The position numbers were made by a program, and so were the translations under genes. A stretch of 64,000 nucleotides of DNA, from NCBI GenBank assembly GCA_035275405.1, contig DATEMU010000007.1, forward strand, positions 62,001 through 126,000, read 5' to 3'. The stretch's first letter is position 1. Each line of letters begins with the position of its first letter. The notes beneath the pieces are model-generated. The model was given only the letters and a program-made list of their open reading frames with translations. It did not search any database and was not told where the DNA came from. Source of the stretch: Phycisphaerae bacterium (GTDB lineage Bacteria > Planctomycetota > Phycisphaerae > UBA1845 > UTPLA1). Positions 16,099 to 24,662 of the stretch are shown piece after piece.

Positions 16099-17976
16099 GT
16101 GCAGCGCCAAATGTCAAATTACGAATTACAAATTACAAATTACAGAGGGACGCCGTACCGCGCTTTCGTAATTCGTAATTCGTCATTTGTAATTCGCAAC
16201 TGCGCGAGCATCGTTCTCGTCGCGAGCCTCTGCGCCTCTCCCGTTCTCGCCCAATCCCTCACCGCCGAAATCTCCAGCGACGACGCCTTCGTCGGCGAAG
16301 CTCTGACGGTCAACGTCACCGTCTCGAACCCCTCGCAGGCCACCGCCCCGACGCCGCCCGTGACCGAGGACTTCGAAATCAACCTCGCCAGCGTCGAACC
16401 TGTCGGCCGGAGTATCAACACGGTGATCGGCAGCGACGGCCGACTGACGCAACAGACGAGCTACACCTATAAGTACATTGTCAAACCCCTTCGACCCGGC
16501 AGGCTCACCCTTGGCCGCTTCACACTCCGCGAAAAGGGACGCTCCTATTTCACGCACCCGATCCCGGTTTCCGTTTCCAACGAGAAAACTACCCGTGATC
16601 TCTTCTGCGAGGTGAAGACCAAGCGCGACGTCGCCTACATCGGCCAACCTGTTGAACTGACCTACGAAATCTGGATCCGTCGCTTCCACCAGCCGGGCGT
16701 CGGCATGCTCGACGTCTCTCCGACCTGGAATCTGAAGGACATCCAGTCCAGCACGTGGGGAGTCTTCTCCCAGAATGACATCGCGCGACCCAAATACGCC
16801 GCGCAGCAGCGCGAAGCGGAATCGGGTCGCCCCGAAGACTTCTACGTTTTCTACCTGGAAGCGACCATCTACCCCACCAAGGCCGGCCCCTTTGACTTCG
16901 GCGACATCCAGTTCGTTTATAACTACCCCATCCGCATCGGTCGCAATGTCTTCAACCTCACCCTGGAACGCTCACGAAAAATCTCCGCCCGCCCCACGCT
17001 CCCCAAGCTGCTCATCAAGCCGATCCCCACGGTCGGCCGACCACCCGACTACAACGGCGCCATCGGCGTTTATTCCCTCTCGGCCATCGCCAAGCCGCTG
17101 CAAGTTCCCGTCGGCGATCCGATCACCCTCACCCTGTCCATTCGCGGCGCCGGTCCTCTCGAACGCCTCACCCCCCCGCGTCTCGACCAGGTCGCGGCGC
17201 TGACCCGCAATTTTGAAGTCTCGACCGACGTCCCCGCGGGTGTCCTTGAAAACGATCGCAAACGATTCACGCTGACCATCCGCGCCCTGCGCGAGGACGT
17301 CAAGGAAATCCCCCCCGTTCCGCTCAGCTTCTTCAATCCCGACACCGGCAAATTTGAGACCGCCTACTCGCGGGCCATCCCGCTCAAGGTGACGCCCGCG
17401 CAACGCATCGCCCTCTCCAATCTACCGCCCAGCGAGGGCGGAGGTGCTGACTTTCTGACGCCCCTCGTGGAGACGACCGAGGGGCTCTTTCCCAATGAAA
17501 CCAACTCCGCCTCACTCCTCGCCGATCAGTCCGCCGATCTCGGCCCATTCGCCTGGTCCCTGATCGCCCTCTTGCCGCTGGCTTATGGCGCAACCTCCGT
17601 CTGGTGCGCCCGCTCCGATCGCTTCCGTCGCGATCAGGCCTATCGCCGCCGCGCGCACGCCTTATCCAACGCGAAAAAGTCTCTCGCTGTCCCTCAAGCC
17701 TCAAGCCTCAAGCCTCAGGCCTTTTCCGTCCGCGCCGCCCTCGTGGGCTACATTGCCGACTGTTGCAACGTTCCCGCGGGCGGGCTCACCCGCGCCGACG
17801 CCGTTAAGTTGCTCGCCGATCGCCGCGTCTCAGCGGAAACCGTCAACGCCGCCGATGCGCTTCTCGAGAAGCTCGAACTCGCCGAATACGCCGGCGCGGC
17901 GCAAATAACTGAGACCGACGGAGCCTCTACCGCCATGGAACTCATCCAGCGTCTCGAACGGGAGCGACTGCGATGA
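16099..17976 (+). CDS. batD: BatD family membrane protein
   Basis: 625 residues. I choose the GTG at 16099: an AAGGA site ends nine bases before it and it lies two bases after the previous stop; the ATG at 16111 has no ribosome site. Residues of about 5-33 are encoded by an inverted AATTACGAATTAC repeat and form the n-region of a leader that continues with the hydrophobic core SIVLVASLCASPVLAQS. The mature part has the BatD start LTAEISSDDAFVGEALTVNVTV, several beta-sandwich domains, a helix near residue 480 (PFAWSLIALLPLAYGA), and a cytosolic helical domain. The segment just before that domain (PQASSLKPQAFS) comes from a tandem CCTCAAG repeat. BatD is the large periplasmic subunit of the Bat complex. 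Confidence 0.88.
   Translation: MQRQMSNYELQITNYRGTPYRAFVIRNSSFVIRNCASIVLVASLCASPVLAQSLTAEISSDDAFVGEALTVNVTVSNPSQATAPTPPVTEDFEINLASVEPVGRSINTVIGSDGRLTQQTSYTYKYIVKPLRPGRLTLGRFTLREKGRSYFTHPIPVSVSNEKTTRDLFCEVKTKRDVAYIGQPVELTYEIWIRRFHQPGVGMLDVSPTWNLKDIQSSTWGVFSQNDIARPKYAAQQREAESGRPEDFYVFYLEATIYPTKAGPFDFGDIQFVYNYPIRIGRNVFNLTLERSRKISARPTLPKLLIKPIPTVGRPPDYNGAIGVYSLSAIAKPLQVPVGDPITLTLSIRGAGPLERLTPPRLDQVAALTRNFEVSTDVPAGVLENDRKRFTLTIRALREDVKEIPPVPLSFFNPDTGKFETAYSRAIPLKVTPAQRIALSNLPPSEGGGADFLTPLVETTEGLFPNETNSASLLADQSADLGPFAWSLIALLPLAYGATSVWCARSDRFRRDQAYRRRAHALSNAKKSLAVPQASSLKPQAFSVRAALVGYIADCCNVPAGGLTRADAVKLLADRRVSAETVNAADALLEKLELAEYAGAAQITETDGASTAMELIQRLERERLR
16112..16197. repeat. Inverted AATTACGAATTAC repeat encoding the BatD n-region
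   Basis: The left arm (about 16115-16143) consists of CAAATTACGAATTACAAATT-type units. The right arm (about 16168-16196) is its reverse complement, built from CGTAATTCGTAATTCGTC. The AT-rich element contrasts sharply with the GC-rich surroundings. It is read in frame as MSNYELQITNY...FVIRNSSFVIRN at the start of BatD. Confidence 0.88.
17689..17722. repeat. Tandem CCTCAAG repeat in the BatD cytosolic linker
   Basis: Tandem copies of CCTCAAG (about four, the last degenerate) are read as PQASSLKPQAFS between the last membrane helix of BatD and its C-terminal cytosolic domain. Low-complexity CTCAAGCCTCAAGC runs of this kind occur as dispersed repeats in other bacteria. Confidence 0.75.
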
Positions 17977-18824
17977 CCACCATCGTTCCGCTGATCCTCT
18001 GGCTTCTCACATTCGCCCAGGGCCAGTCCCTCAATCCCTCAATCCCTCAATCCCTTAATCCCTTGTCGCCCGGGCAGCGAAGCGACGTCCTGCAAAAAGC
18101 CAACGCCGCCTTCGAGGCCGCCGTCGCCATGAAAAACTCCGGCGCGATCGACGCCCGCCGCCTCTTTCGCGAGGCCCTCGACGGCTTTCAGTCGCTCGTT
18201 CGCGATGGCGTTCAGAATGGCCGGCTTCACTACAACATCGCCAACACGTACCTTCGCCTCGGCGACATCGGCCGTGCCATCGCCAACTATCGGCGCGCCC
18301 AGCGCCTCCTCCCCGGCGACGAGGAGAACCGCAAGAATCTCGAATTCGCCCGCAGCCGAGTCGAGCTGAAATTCGCCAAGCCCGCCGCCGGCGCCATGAT
18401 CGAGACCCTCTTCTTTTGGCACTACAACACCTCCCTCGCCGCCCGCACTCGCGCCGCCCTTTTTTCCTACGCCCTCTTCTGGGCACTTGCACTGTCGCTC
18501 CGACTCCTCCCGCGCCGCCCTCCCGGTCTGGGCTGGGCGCTGCTCACCGTTGGCCTCTTTACCGCCGCCGTCGGCGCCAGCGCCGCGTGGCAACGCGCGA
18601 CCGCCGACCGGCACATCGAAGGCGTCCTCATCGCCGATCACGTCGTCCTGCGCAAGGGAAACGGCGAATATTACGACCCGCAATTCGACCGCCCCCTGCC
18701 CCAGGGCGTCGAGTTCCGCCTCCGCGCCTCGCGGCCCGATGTCGATGGCGCCACCTGGTATCACATCGAGCTTCCCGACGGAAAAGATGGCTGGCTCCGC
18801 GCCGAACAGGCCGAGATCATCTAG
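17973..18824 (+). CDS. BatE-like TPR and SH3 domain membrane protein
   Basis: 283 residues. A hydrophobic leader (TTIVPLILWLLTFAQG) is followed at once by a tandem-repeat segment read as QSLNPSIPQSLNPLS. Then come TPR motifs (about 30-125, e.g. GRLHYNIANTYLRLGDIGRA), two membrane helices (about 145-170 and 180-200), and a C-terminal bacterial SH3-like domain (about 210-283: IADHVVLRKGNGEYY, then WYHIELPDGKDGWL). This is the BatE arrangement that closes Bat operons. It overlaps the batD stop by four bases (ATGA). It probably interacts with the TPR of the BatB-BatC fusion or with envelope polymers; this is inference. Confidence 0.85.
   Translation: MTTIVPLILWLLTFAQGQSLNPSIPQSLNPLSPGQRSDVLQKANAAFEAAVAMKNSGAIDARRLFREALDGFQSLVRDGVQNGRLHYNIANTYLRLGDIGRAIANYRRAQRLLPGDEENRKNLEFARSRVELKFAKPAAGAMIETLFFWHYNTSLAARTRAALFSYALFWALALSLRLLPRRPPGLGWALLTVGLFTAAVGASAAWQRATADRHIEGVLIADHVVLRKGNGEYYDPQFDRPLPQGVEFRLRASRPDVDGATWYHIELPDGKDGWLRAEQAEII
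18025..18064. repeat. Tandem CCCTCAAT repeat at the BatE N-terminus
   Basis: Four consecutive copies of TCCCTCAA/TCCCTTAA-type octamers follow the leader of the BatE-like gene and are translated as QSLNPSIPQSLNP. The same family appears in the opposite strand at 45739-45779 inside the OleBC gene, where it is also translated as QSLNP. Confidence 0.88.
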
Positions 18825-18832
18825 CCCGTAGT

Positions 18833-18906
18833 GTCCCCTCTCGGCAGGGGACGAAGAACCCACCCACCGGCCACAGATTTGTATCGGCCGGCGCCCCTGC
18901 CGGCCG
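18833..18906. repeat. Two hairpins after the Bat operon
   Basis: GTCCCCT-CTCGGC-AGGGGAC (18833-18852) and CGGCCGGC-GCCCCT-GCCGGCCG (18885-18906), both perfect inverted repeats, lie in the 166-base gap after the BatE-like gene. They could stop or protect the operon transcript. Neither is followed by a T-run, so intrinsic termination is not certain. Confidence 0.6.
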
Positions 18907-18990
18907 TGGAATCAACGAGGGTGTACTGGCAATGGACTTTCCCTCCCGCCCCTCGTTACAATCGCCATCGGCGAGCGCCTCCATTACCCG

Positions 18991-19542
18991 ATGACGAACG
19001 AGAACAAAAACGTGGACCCCGCCGCACCCGACCAACATCACCCGCTGACGGATCCTCCCCCGCGCGACCCTTTTGTTGGAGCAACCGCGATGACCACCGA
19101 CGCTGCCGTTCGCACACGCCCCGCCGGTCCCCTCAGCGGACCGCTGGGCATCCTGGTCTTCGTCCTGCTCTTCACCGCCGCCGGCTATCTCGCCTATCAC
19201 ACGCTGACGACCGCCCCCATCCCCGAGGCCGAACCGCTCCCCACCGAATTCCTCTGCCTCGAAACCAAAAAGCCCTTTGAGTACGCCATGAAGATCGGCG
19301 AAAAGTGGCCCGTCGTTTCCCCCTACACGGGAAAGAACACCGGCTACCCCGTCGAGAAGTGCTACTGGACCAAGGACGGCAAGCGCAAGCTTGAACCGAC
19401 TTACGTCGTTCTCAACCAGTATCTGGGCAAGAAAGGCGACACCATCTGCCCCGACTGCGGCCGCCTCGTCGTCGGTCACAACCCCGTCCCACCCGAGAGC
19501 GTTCCCCTCGCCGACGTGCCGACGACGAAACCGGCCCCCTGA
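18991..19542 (+). CDS. Small membrane protein of unknown function with a CPDCG motif
   Basis: 183 residues, not recognised. An N-terminal disordered segment of about 45 residues is followed by one membrane helix (about 49-72: GPLGILVFVLLFTAAGYLAYH). The C-terminal domain of about 110 residues has cysteines in EFLCLETKKPFEY, VEKCYWTKDGK and CPDCGRLV, which suggests a metal or disulfide site. An internal ATG at residue 34 is an alternative start. It lies between the Bat operon and the convergent lhr gene. Similar short 'single helix plus CxxC' proteins are common in Planctomycetota, but I cannot give a role. Confidence 0.65.
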   Translation: MTNENKNVDPAAPDQHHPLTDPPPRDPFVGATAMTTDAAVRTRPAGPLSGPLGILVFVLLFTAAGYLAYHTLTTAPIPEAEPLPTEFLCLETKKPFEYAMKIGEKWPVVSPYTGKNTGYPVEKCYWTKDGKRKLEPTYVVLNQYLGKKGDTICPDCGRLVVGHNPVPPESVPLADVPTTKPAP

Positions 19543-19595
19543 AATCGACTCACCCGGTTCGCCTGCAAAGTCTTCCACTGCACGTTGAGATATGG

Positions 19596-19614
19596 GGGCG
19601 GATCGGCGCCGCCC
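19596..19614. terminator. Hairpin between convergent genes
   Basis: GGGCGG-ATCGGCG-CCGCCC lies in the 117-base gap between the convergent hypothetical gene (stop 19542) and lhr (stop 19660). The position fits a shared transcript end, but no T-run follows on either strand. Confidence 0.35.
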
Positions 19615-19659
19615 GGCCTGCGCAGTGCGAGGCGACGAGCTTTTCGCGTTCTGGATCAG

Positions 19660-22600
19660 TTAACCCACCGCGGAAAACGACAGCGGTATTGCCGGACTTA
19701 GGACGCCCTGCAGATTCAACGGGTCGGAGGCGTGCAGATCAGGTTGGTCGCGCACGCCCTCCCGCCGAACCCGGCGCAGCAGCTCCACGGCCTCCGCCAG
19801 CGCGTATTGCTCCCCTGAAAAACCGGCCACAAATCGCCCGCCGCGGATCTTGCCCTGCAGCTCCATCCTTCGATAGACGCGGCACAGCTTTGTCCAACTG
19901 ACCGGCAGCTTTTCGCGCGCAAGCGTTTTGCGAAACACGACTCCGGTACGTCGAAGCAACTGCTGCGCCGCCATCTCGTCCGCCGGCGCGGGACATTCCG
20001 CCGCCCGGAAGCGGCTCCACCGGCCCACCGCCCTCACCGGTCGCCGCCGCCGCGAAGGCGGAGTAAGCATTTGCCGCACGGCCGCGAACGAATCGCAGGT
20101 CGCCATTCCCTGCGCCACCAGTTCCGCCAAGCCCCGCTCGACATACGCGGGCGTCAAACCCGCCGCCTTCTGCAGTTCCTGGGGGAACATGGCTCCGCGG
20201 AGGGTGAGCACTTCCAGGATGTCTTTTGCCGCACCGCTGGATTCGACGTTCAGGGCCGGTTTCGTCCATCCCAGCCACGCGTCCAATTCCTCACGCGGAA
20301 TGAAGGAGAGCGGTGTCACTCGGATAGCGCTCGCCCCGTCGCCCCACAAACGTCCCCACGCGAATTCGCCCGTGAGCGTCAGTTCATCCAGCCACTCGCG
20401 GCGATAGTCGCGCACGCGCAGCGGCAGGATGCTCGACTCCCACGCTGCAGCCGGCGCTTCATATCCTGCCAACTGTCGCAAGACTTCGCCGACTCCCCGT
20501 GGACCCTCCAGGCGATGCTCGTCATCGACGTGCTGCCAGCAGGCCAGGAAATGCAGGAATTCAGTCGTGCTGACAGGCTCGATCTGGCGGCGCAGTGTTT
20601 CCAGTGTATACCGATGTATCCGCGCCAGAAGCCGTCGCTCGCACCATGCCGTGCGCCCATCCAGCCGCGTCCGCAGAATAGCTCCTTCGCGCTCGAGTTC
20701 CAGCAGCGTGGGGCCGGTCACACCGCCCAATGACACTCGGGGGTCATCTTCAAACACGGGGCCCAGCGCTTCCAGGCGTCCCAAAAGGATCGCCTTGGGC
20801 GCTTGCGGACCGTCCACGGCAACCCAGCGCGCATCCTGATGATGTACACGGTTCGTCGCGGCGAGCTGTTCTAACCATTCGGTCCATGAAACCGCCTCTA
20901 CATCCGTCACGAACCCCATCCAAAGGAGCGCCTCGTGCACTTCCTCCATTGATTGTGGAGTCGGCCAGGCCTCCTCTCGTACTCTCGCCACCGCCGCCGG
21001 GTCCAGCGCGCCGATGCCATCAAGGGAACGCTCATCTAATGCTCGACGTGCGAACACGGCCTGGGTGCGCCGCTCCTCCAACGGGGCATCGTCAAGGAAG
21101 GTGTACGCTTGCGACGAGATGATTCCTCGTGCAAAGGCCGAGGGTTCCGGCGTGTCGATCGCGACCTTCTCGATCCGCCCATCTTGGAGCGCCGTGAGCA
21201 CGTCGATGAGACCGGCGGCGTCCGTCGCCTCCGTCAGGCAATCGTCAATCGTCTGGCGCACCAACGGGTGGTCCATCGGGATCGGGAGGTCCCCCGCGGG
21301 CAAGTTTTCCGGGCAGGCCACCGCGGAGGGAAATGTGGAGGCCAGCAAATCCGCCGCCCGCATTCGCAGGATCGGCGCGGGAACCTTTTTTCCGCTCTGG
21401 AAGCGATCCAATACCAGGGCCCGCGTGGCATTCCACCGCCAGCGCGATTCGAACATCGGCTGGTCGAGCACCGCCTGCGTCAGGACTTTCCGCACGCTGT
21501 TCGGGTAAAGGTAATTGAACACGCTTTCCAGGGGAAAGCTGTGCTGCAACCCCAGCGAAATGACAATGGCCTCCTCATTCGCCGCCGCCTGCAGCTCAAA
21601 TCCAAATCCCCGGCAGAATTTCTTGCGCAGGGCCAATCCCCAGGCCCGATTGATCCGCCCGCCAAACGGCGCGTGCAGCACCATCTGCATCCCGCCGCTC
21701 TCGTCGAAGAAGCGCTCCAGCACAACCCGCCGTTGCGTGGGCACCGTCCCCAGGACGCGGCGCCCGTCCGCGATGTAGTCCGCAATCTGTTGGGCCGCCT
21801 CGGCCGACAACCCAATTTCCTTGTGAAGTACGGCGGGGTCGGCGCATTCCTCGCGAACCCGCCCGATTTCCCGGGACAACTCCTGCGTCCGCGAAGGTCC
21901 CTCGCCAAGCCAAAAGGGAATCGTCGGAGGCTGCCCGCGCGCATCCGCTACCCGTACGACGCCGCGCTCAACTTTCAGTATGCGCCACGACGTATTGCCC
22001 AGTTGAAAGATGTCGCCGACATTGGCTTCGACCGCGAAGTCCTCATTGATCGTCCCCACGACGGTGCCGTCCGGGGCCTGCACGACCTGATAGTCCGCCA
22101 CATCGGGGATCGCCCCGCCGCCGGTTATCGCCGCGATCCGCGCCCGCTTGCGGGCCATGATCCGTCGTCCGACGCCGTCGCGATGCAGCAGACCGCGCCG
22201 TCCTTCCGCATGCATCTGGATCACCGCGTCAAAATCCTGCCGCGCGATCGCTCGGTACGGCCAGCCTCGGCACATCGCCGCGAACAATTCCTCCTCCGCG
22301 ATTCCGTCCGGTCCGGCTGCCACGCAGGCGGCAATGACTTGTTGCGACAGGATATCCAGAGGCGCGGCCGGCTGTGGCGTGCGGTCCAGTTCCCCCCGCG
22401 CGGCCGCGCGTAGCAGCGCCGCCGCCTCGACCAATTCGTCGATCGTGAGCGGAAACAATCGTCCCTTGGGGGTGCGGCGCACCGCGTGGCCGGACCGCCC
22501 GACGCGTTGCAAGAACGTGGCGATCGAGCGCGTCGCCCCGATCTGAACCACGAGATCGATCTCACCGATATCGATTCCCAGCTCCAGCGACGCCGTTGCG

Positions 22601-23550
22601 ACCAACGCCCGCAGGGAGCCCGCCTTCAAGCGCTGCTCGGCGTTCAGCCGGCGCTCGCGCGACATGCTGCTATGGTGACACGTGACCTGCTCCTCCCCCA
22701 TCATCTCCGTCAGCCGGGCGGATACTCGTTCGGCGAGCTTTCGCGTGTTAACGAAGATCAACGTCGTGCGATGCTGGTGGATCAGCTCCGCCACGCGATG
22801 ATAGATCTCCGCCCACTGCTCATGCGAGCAGACGGTCTCCAGGGGCGACGGTGGGACCTCGATCGCGACATCCATCTTTCGTCGGTGGCCGGTATCGACC
22901 AGTTGACACTCGCGGCCCGCACCCACGAGAAATCGGGCGACCTCCTCCAACGGCTTCTGCGTCGCGGACAGACCGATCCGCTGAAACGGCCCCGCCAGGC
23001 GCTCCAGCCTCTCCAAAGAAAGCGCCAAATGCGACCCGCGTTTATCGCGAGCCAGCGCATGGATCTCATCGACAATCACCGTCTTGACCGACCGCAACAT
23101 CGCCTGTCCGCTGCCGCTTGTGAGCAGGATGTAAAAAGACTCCGGCGTCGTCACGAGAATATGCGGCGGCCTCCTGGCCATGGCCGCACGATCGCGCGGC
23201 GGAGTGTCACCCGTCCGCACCATGACGCGCAGATGGGGAAAGAAGACGTCCCGCTCCGTCAGTTCCCGAAGCGGTCCCTGCAAGTTCTTCTCGACATCAT
23301 TGCTCAGGGCCCGAAGCGGCGAAATGTAGAGTACGCCCGTCTCGTCCGGCAAATTCGGACCTCGTTGGGCCAGTGCGTCAATCGCCGACAGAAATCCCGC
23401 CAGCGTCTTGCCCATGCCCGTCGGCGCCGCGATCAACGTATGAAGCCCACGTCGAATCGGCGGCCATCCCTCGCGCTGGGGTTCCGTCGGCTCGCCGAGC
23501 CGGTTGAAAAACCACTTCTGGATCGTCGGATGAAATCTCGAGAGCGGCAT
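19660..23550 (-). CDS. lhr: Lhr-type large DEAD/DEAH helicase
   Basis: 1296 residues. Superfamily 2 helicase motifs are in place: Q-motif region LGEPTEPQREGWPPI, Walker A APTGMGKT (about 41-48), Ia ISPLRALSND, TTPESF, motif II VDEIHAL, motif III GLSATQ, motif V ATASLELGID and motif VI QRVGRSGHAVR. It continues through the winged helix and Lhr-core domain, and then about 450 residues of the Lhr C-terminal domain, so it is close to the full-length bacterial Lhr class (E. coli about 1540). Lhr translocates 3'-5' on single-stranded DNA and unwinds RNA-DNA hybrids in DNA repair. No nuclease or phosphoesterase partner gene lies beside it. It is divergent from the DUF4142 gene. Confidence 0.93.
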   Translation of the reverse strand: MPLSRFHPTIQKWFFNRLGEPTEPQREGWPPIRRGLHTLIAAPTGMGKTLAGFLSAIDALAQRGPNLPDETGVLYISPLRALSNDVEKNLQGPLRELTERDVFFPHLRVMVRTGDTPPRDRAAMARRPPHILVTTPESFYILLTSGSGQAMLRSVKTVIVDEIHALARDKRGSHLALSLERLERLAGPFQRIGLSATQKPLEEVARFLVGAGRECQLVDTGHRRKMDVAIEVPPSPLETVCSHEQWAEIYHRVAELIHQHRTTLIFVNTRKLAERVSARLTEMMGEEQVTCHHSSMSRERRLNAEQRLKAGSLRALVATASLELGIDIGEIDLVVQIGATRSIATFLQRVGRSGHAVRRTPKGRLFPLTIDELVEAAALLRAAARGELDRTPQPAAPLDILSQQVIAACVAAGPDGIAEEELFAAMCRGWPYRAIARQDFDAVIQMHAEGRRGLLHRDGVGRRIMARKRARIAAITGGGAIPDVADYQVVQAPDGTVVGTINEDFAVEANVGDIFQLGNTSWRILKVERGVVRVADARGQPPTIPFWLGEGPSRTQELSREIGRVREECADPAVLHKEIGLSAEAAQQIADYIADGRRVLGTVPTQRRVVLERFFDESGGMQMVLHAPFGGRINRAWGLALRKKFCRGFGFELQAAANEEAIVISLGLQHSFPLESVFNYLYPNSVRKVLTQAVLDQPMFESRWRWNATRALVLDRFQSGKKVPAPILRMRAADLLASTFPSAVACPENLPAGDLPIPMDHPLVRQTIDDCLTEATDAAGLIDVLTALQDGRIEKVAIDTPEPSAFARGIISSQAYTFLDDAPLEERRTQAVFARRALDERSLDGIGALDPAAVARVREEAWPTPQSMEEVHEALLWMGFVTDVEAVSWTEWLEQLAATNRVHHQDARWVAVDGPQAPKAILLGRLEALGPVFEDDPRVSLGGVTGPTLLELEREGAILRTRLDGRTAWCERRLLARIHRYTLETLRRQIEPVSTTEFLHFLACWQHVDDEHRLEGPRGVGEVLRQLAGYEAPAAAWESSILPLRVRDYRREWLDELTLTGEFAWGRLWGDGASAIRVTPLSFIPREELDAWLGWTKPALNVESSGAAKDILEVLTLRGAMFPQELQKAAGLTPAYVERGLAELVAQGMATCDSFAAVRQMLTPPSRRRRPVRAVGRWSRFRAAECPAPADEMAAQQLLRRTGVVFRKTLAREKLPVSWTKLCRVYRRMELQGKIRGGRFVAGFSGEQYALAEAVELLRRVRREGVRDQPDLHASDPLNLQGVLSPAIPLSFSAVG

Positions 23551-23620
23551 AAAGGAGAGTATATCCGTAAGAGAGTAGGTACGAGGGAGCGCGCGGCGGG
23601 CACGCGTTATTCCCTTTTCA

Positions 23621-23649
23621 GAACGGTTTTATCCGGCCGGGTTTATAAG
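23621..23649 (+). promoter_or_regulatory. Candidate promoter of the DUF4142 lipoprotein gene
   Basis: A TATAAG -10 box (23644-23649) lies 17 bp after GAACGG (23621-23626), about 40 bases before the ATG at 23690. The -10 matches the housekeeping consensus at five of six positions. The upstream element resembles the GAAC core of ECF-sigma -35 boxes more than TTGACA, which would fit a stress-induced gene; this is a weak inference. Confidence 0.3.
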
Positions 23650-23689
23650 TAATTGAAAGGAACGGTCCATTTCAAGAAAGGGTAAAACC

Positions 23690-24550
23690 ATGACAATTCG
23701 AATTCTCGCATTGGCCTCGATCGTGTTTTTCGCCGGCTGCGCCCATCGCTGCGGAGAGAGCTGCATGCAGCACGCCAACCCGGGCTCGCCTGAAATTCGC
23801 ACGACAAGCTACGTTGAAGAAGTGCCTGTGTACACCGCCCGCACGGACGACTGCGGCGATATCTCCACCGTCGCCATGCGCACGGGCGACTGCGGTGCCC
23901 ATGTCTCGACCGTCGCCTATACCGAAACCCTGGAAACCGCCGAACCCATTGAGACGTATTCGAACCCCGACCGCCGCATTGAGGTGACGGAGGTGAGCGA
24001 GCGGCCCGCCGACGTGTCACTTTCCTCCAGCTCCGACCGCGATCGTGAGTTGGCGCGCGATCGTGATTTCGCCCGCGAGAGTGATAGCCGCGACCGAGAT
24101 TTCGAACACGATCGTGACTTCGTAAAGGAAGCGGCGCTGGCCAACTTGACCGAGATTGAACTCGGACGCGAGGCCCTCAAGAACGCCGCGAACGAGGACG
24201 TGCGGCGTTTCGGCCAGCGCATGATCGACGACCACTCCAAGGCGCAATCCGACCTGAAGGCCGCGGCCGGGAGCTCCTTCGACGTACCGAACGAGTTGGA
24301 CGCCGAGCATCGGAGCATGGTCGAAAAACATGCACGATTAAGCGGTCAGGAGTTCGACCGCGCGTATTTGGAGATGATGGTCGACGATCATTCCAGGGTC
24401 ATCCGCGAATTCGAGCGCGCCAGCGAATCGGCGAAGGACCGCGACATTCGCGATTTTGCCAGCCGGACCCTCCCCGTCCTGCGCGAGCATGTGTCGATGG
24501 CCCGGGACACGCAGACTCGGATGGCAACCGACAAATCGCCGAAGGACTAG
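23690..24550 (+). CDS. DUF4142 lipoprotein
   Basis: 286 residues. The N-terminus is a lipoprotein leader (hydrophobic LALASIVFFAGC, lipobox with C16). Residues of about 45-75 contain two near copies of a TxDCG...STVA unit (ARTDDCGDISTVA and MRTGDCGAHVSTVA). A highly charged Arg/Asp linker (DRDRELARDRDFARES...) leads to a DUF4142 helical bundle (about 140-280: DFVKEAALANLTEIELGREAL, RFGQRMIDDHSKA, AYLEMMVDDHSRVI). DUF4142 proteins are exported, ferritin-like in outline and often stress induced; no enzymatic role is established. A ribosome site (AAAGGG) precedes the ATG. Confidence 0.88.
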   Translation: MTIRILALASIVFFAGCAHRCGESCMQHANPGSPEIRTTSYVEEVPVYTARTDDCGDISTVAMRTGDCGAHVSTVAYTETLETAEPIETYSNPDRRIEVTEVSERPADVSLSSSSDRDRELARDRDFARESDSRDRDFEHDRDFVKEAALANLTEIELGREALKNAANEDVRRFGQRMIDDHSKAQSDLKAAAGSSFDVPNELDAEHRSMVEKHARLSGQEFDRAYLEMMVDDHSRVIREFERASESAKDRDIRDFASRTLPVLREHVSMARDTQTRMATDKSPKD

Positions 24551-24662
24551 TTCGTGACGTCACCGCGCTGGCGCATGGTTTTGGCTGTGGGACGATGGTC
24601 CGGGCTCGTTCGTCAACCTCCTCAACGGGGGTGGTACGCGCGCACGCGAAAGGGCGCGGACA

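Noticed and set aside
18025..18064. Short regularly spaced repeats as a possible CRISPR array
   Set aside because: The units are eight bases in direct tandem, with no spacers, and lie inside a coding frame. No cas gene is in the window.
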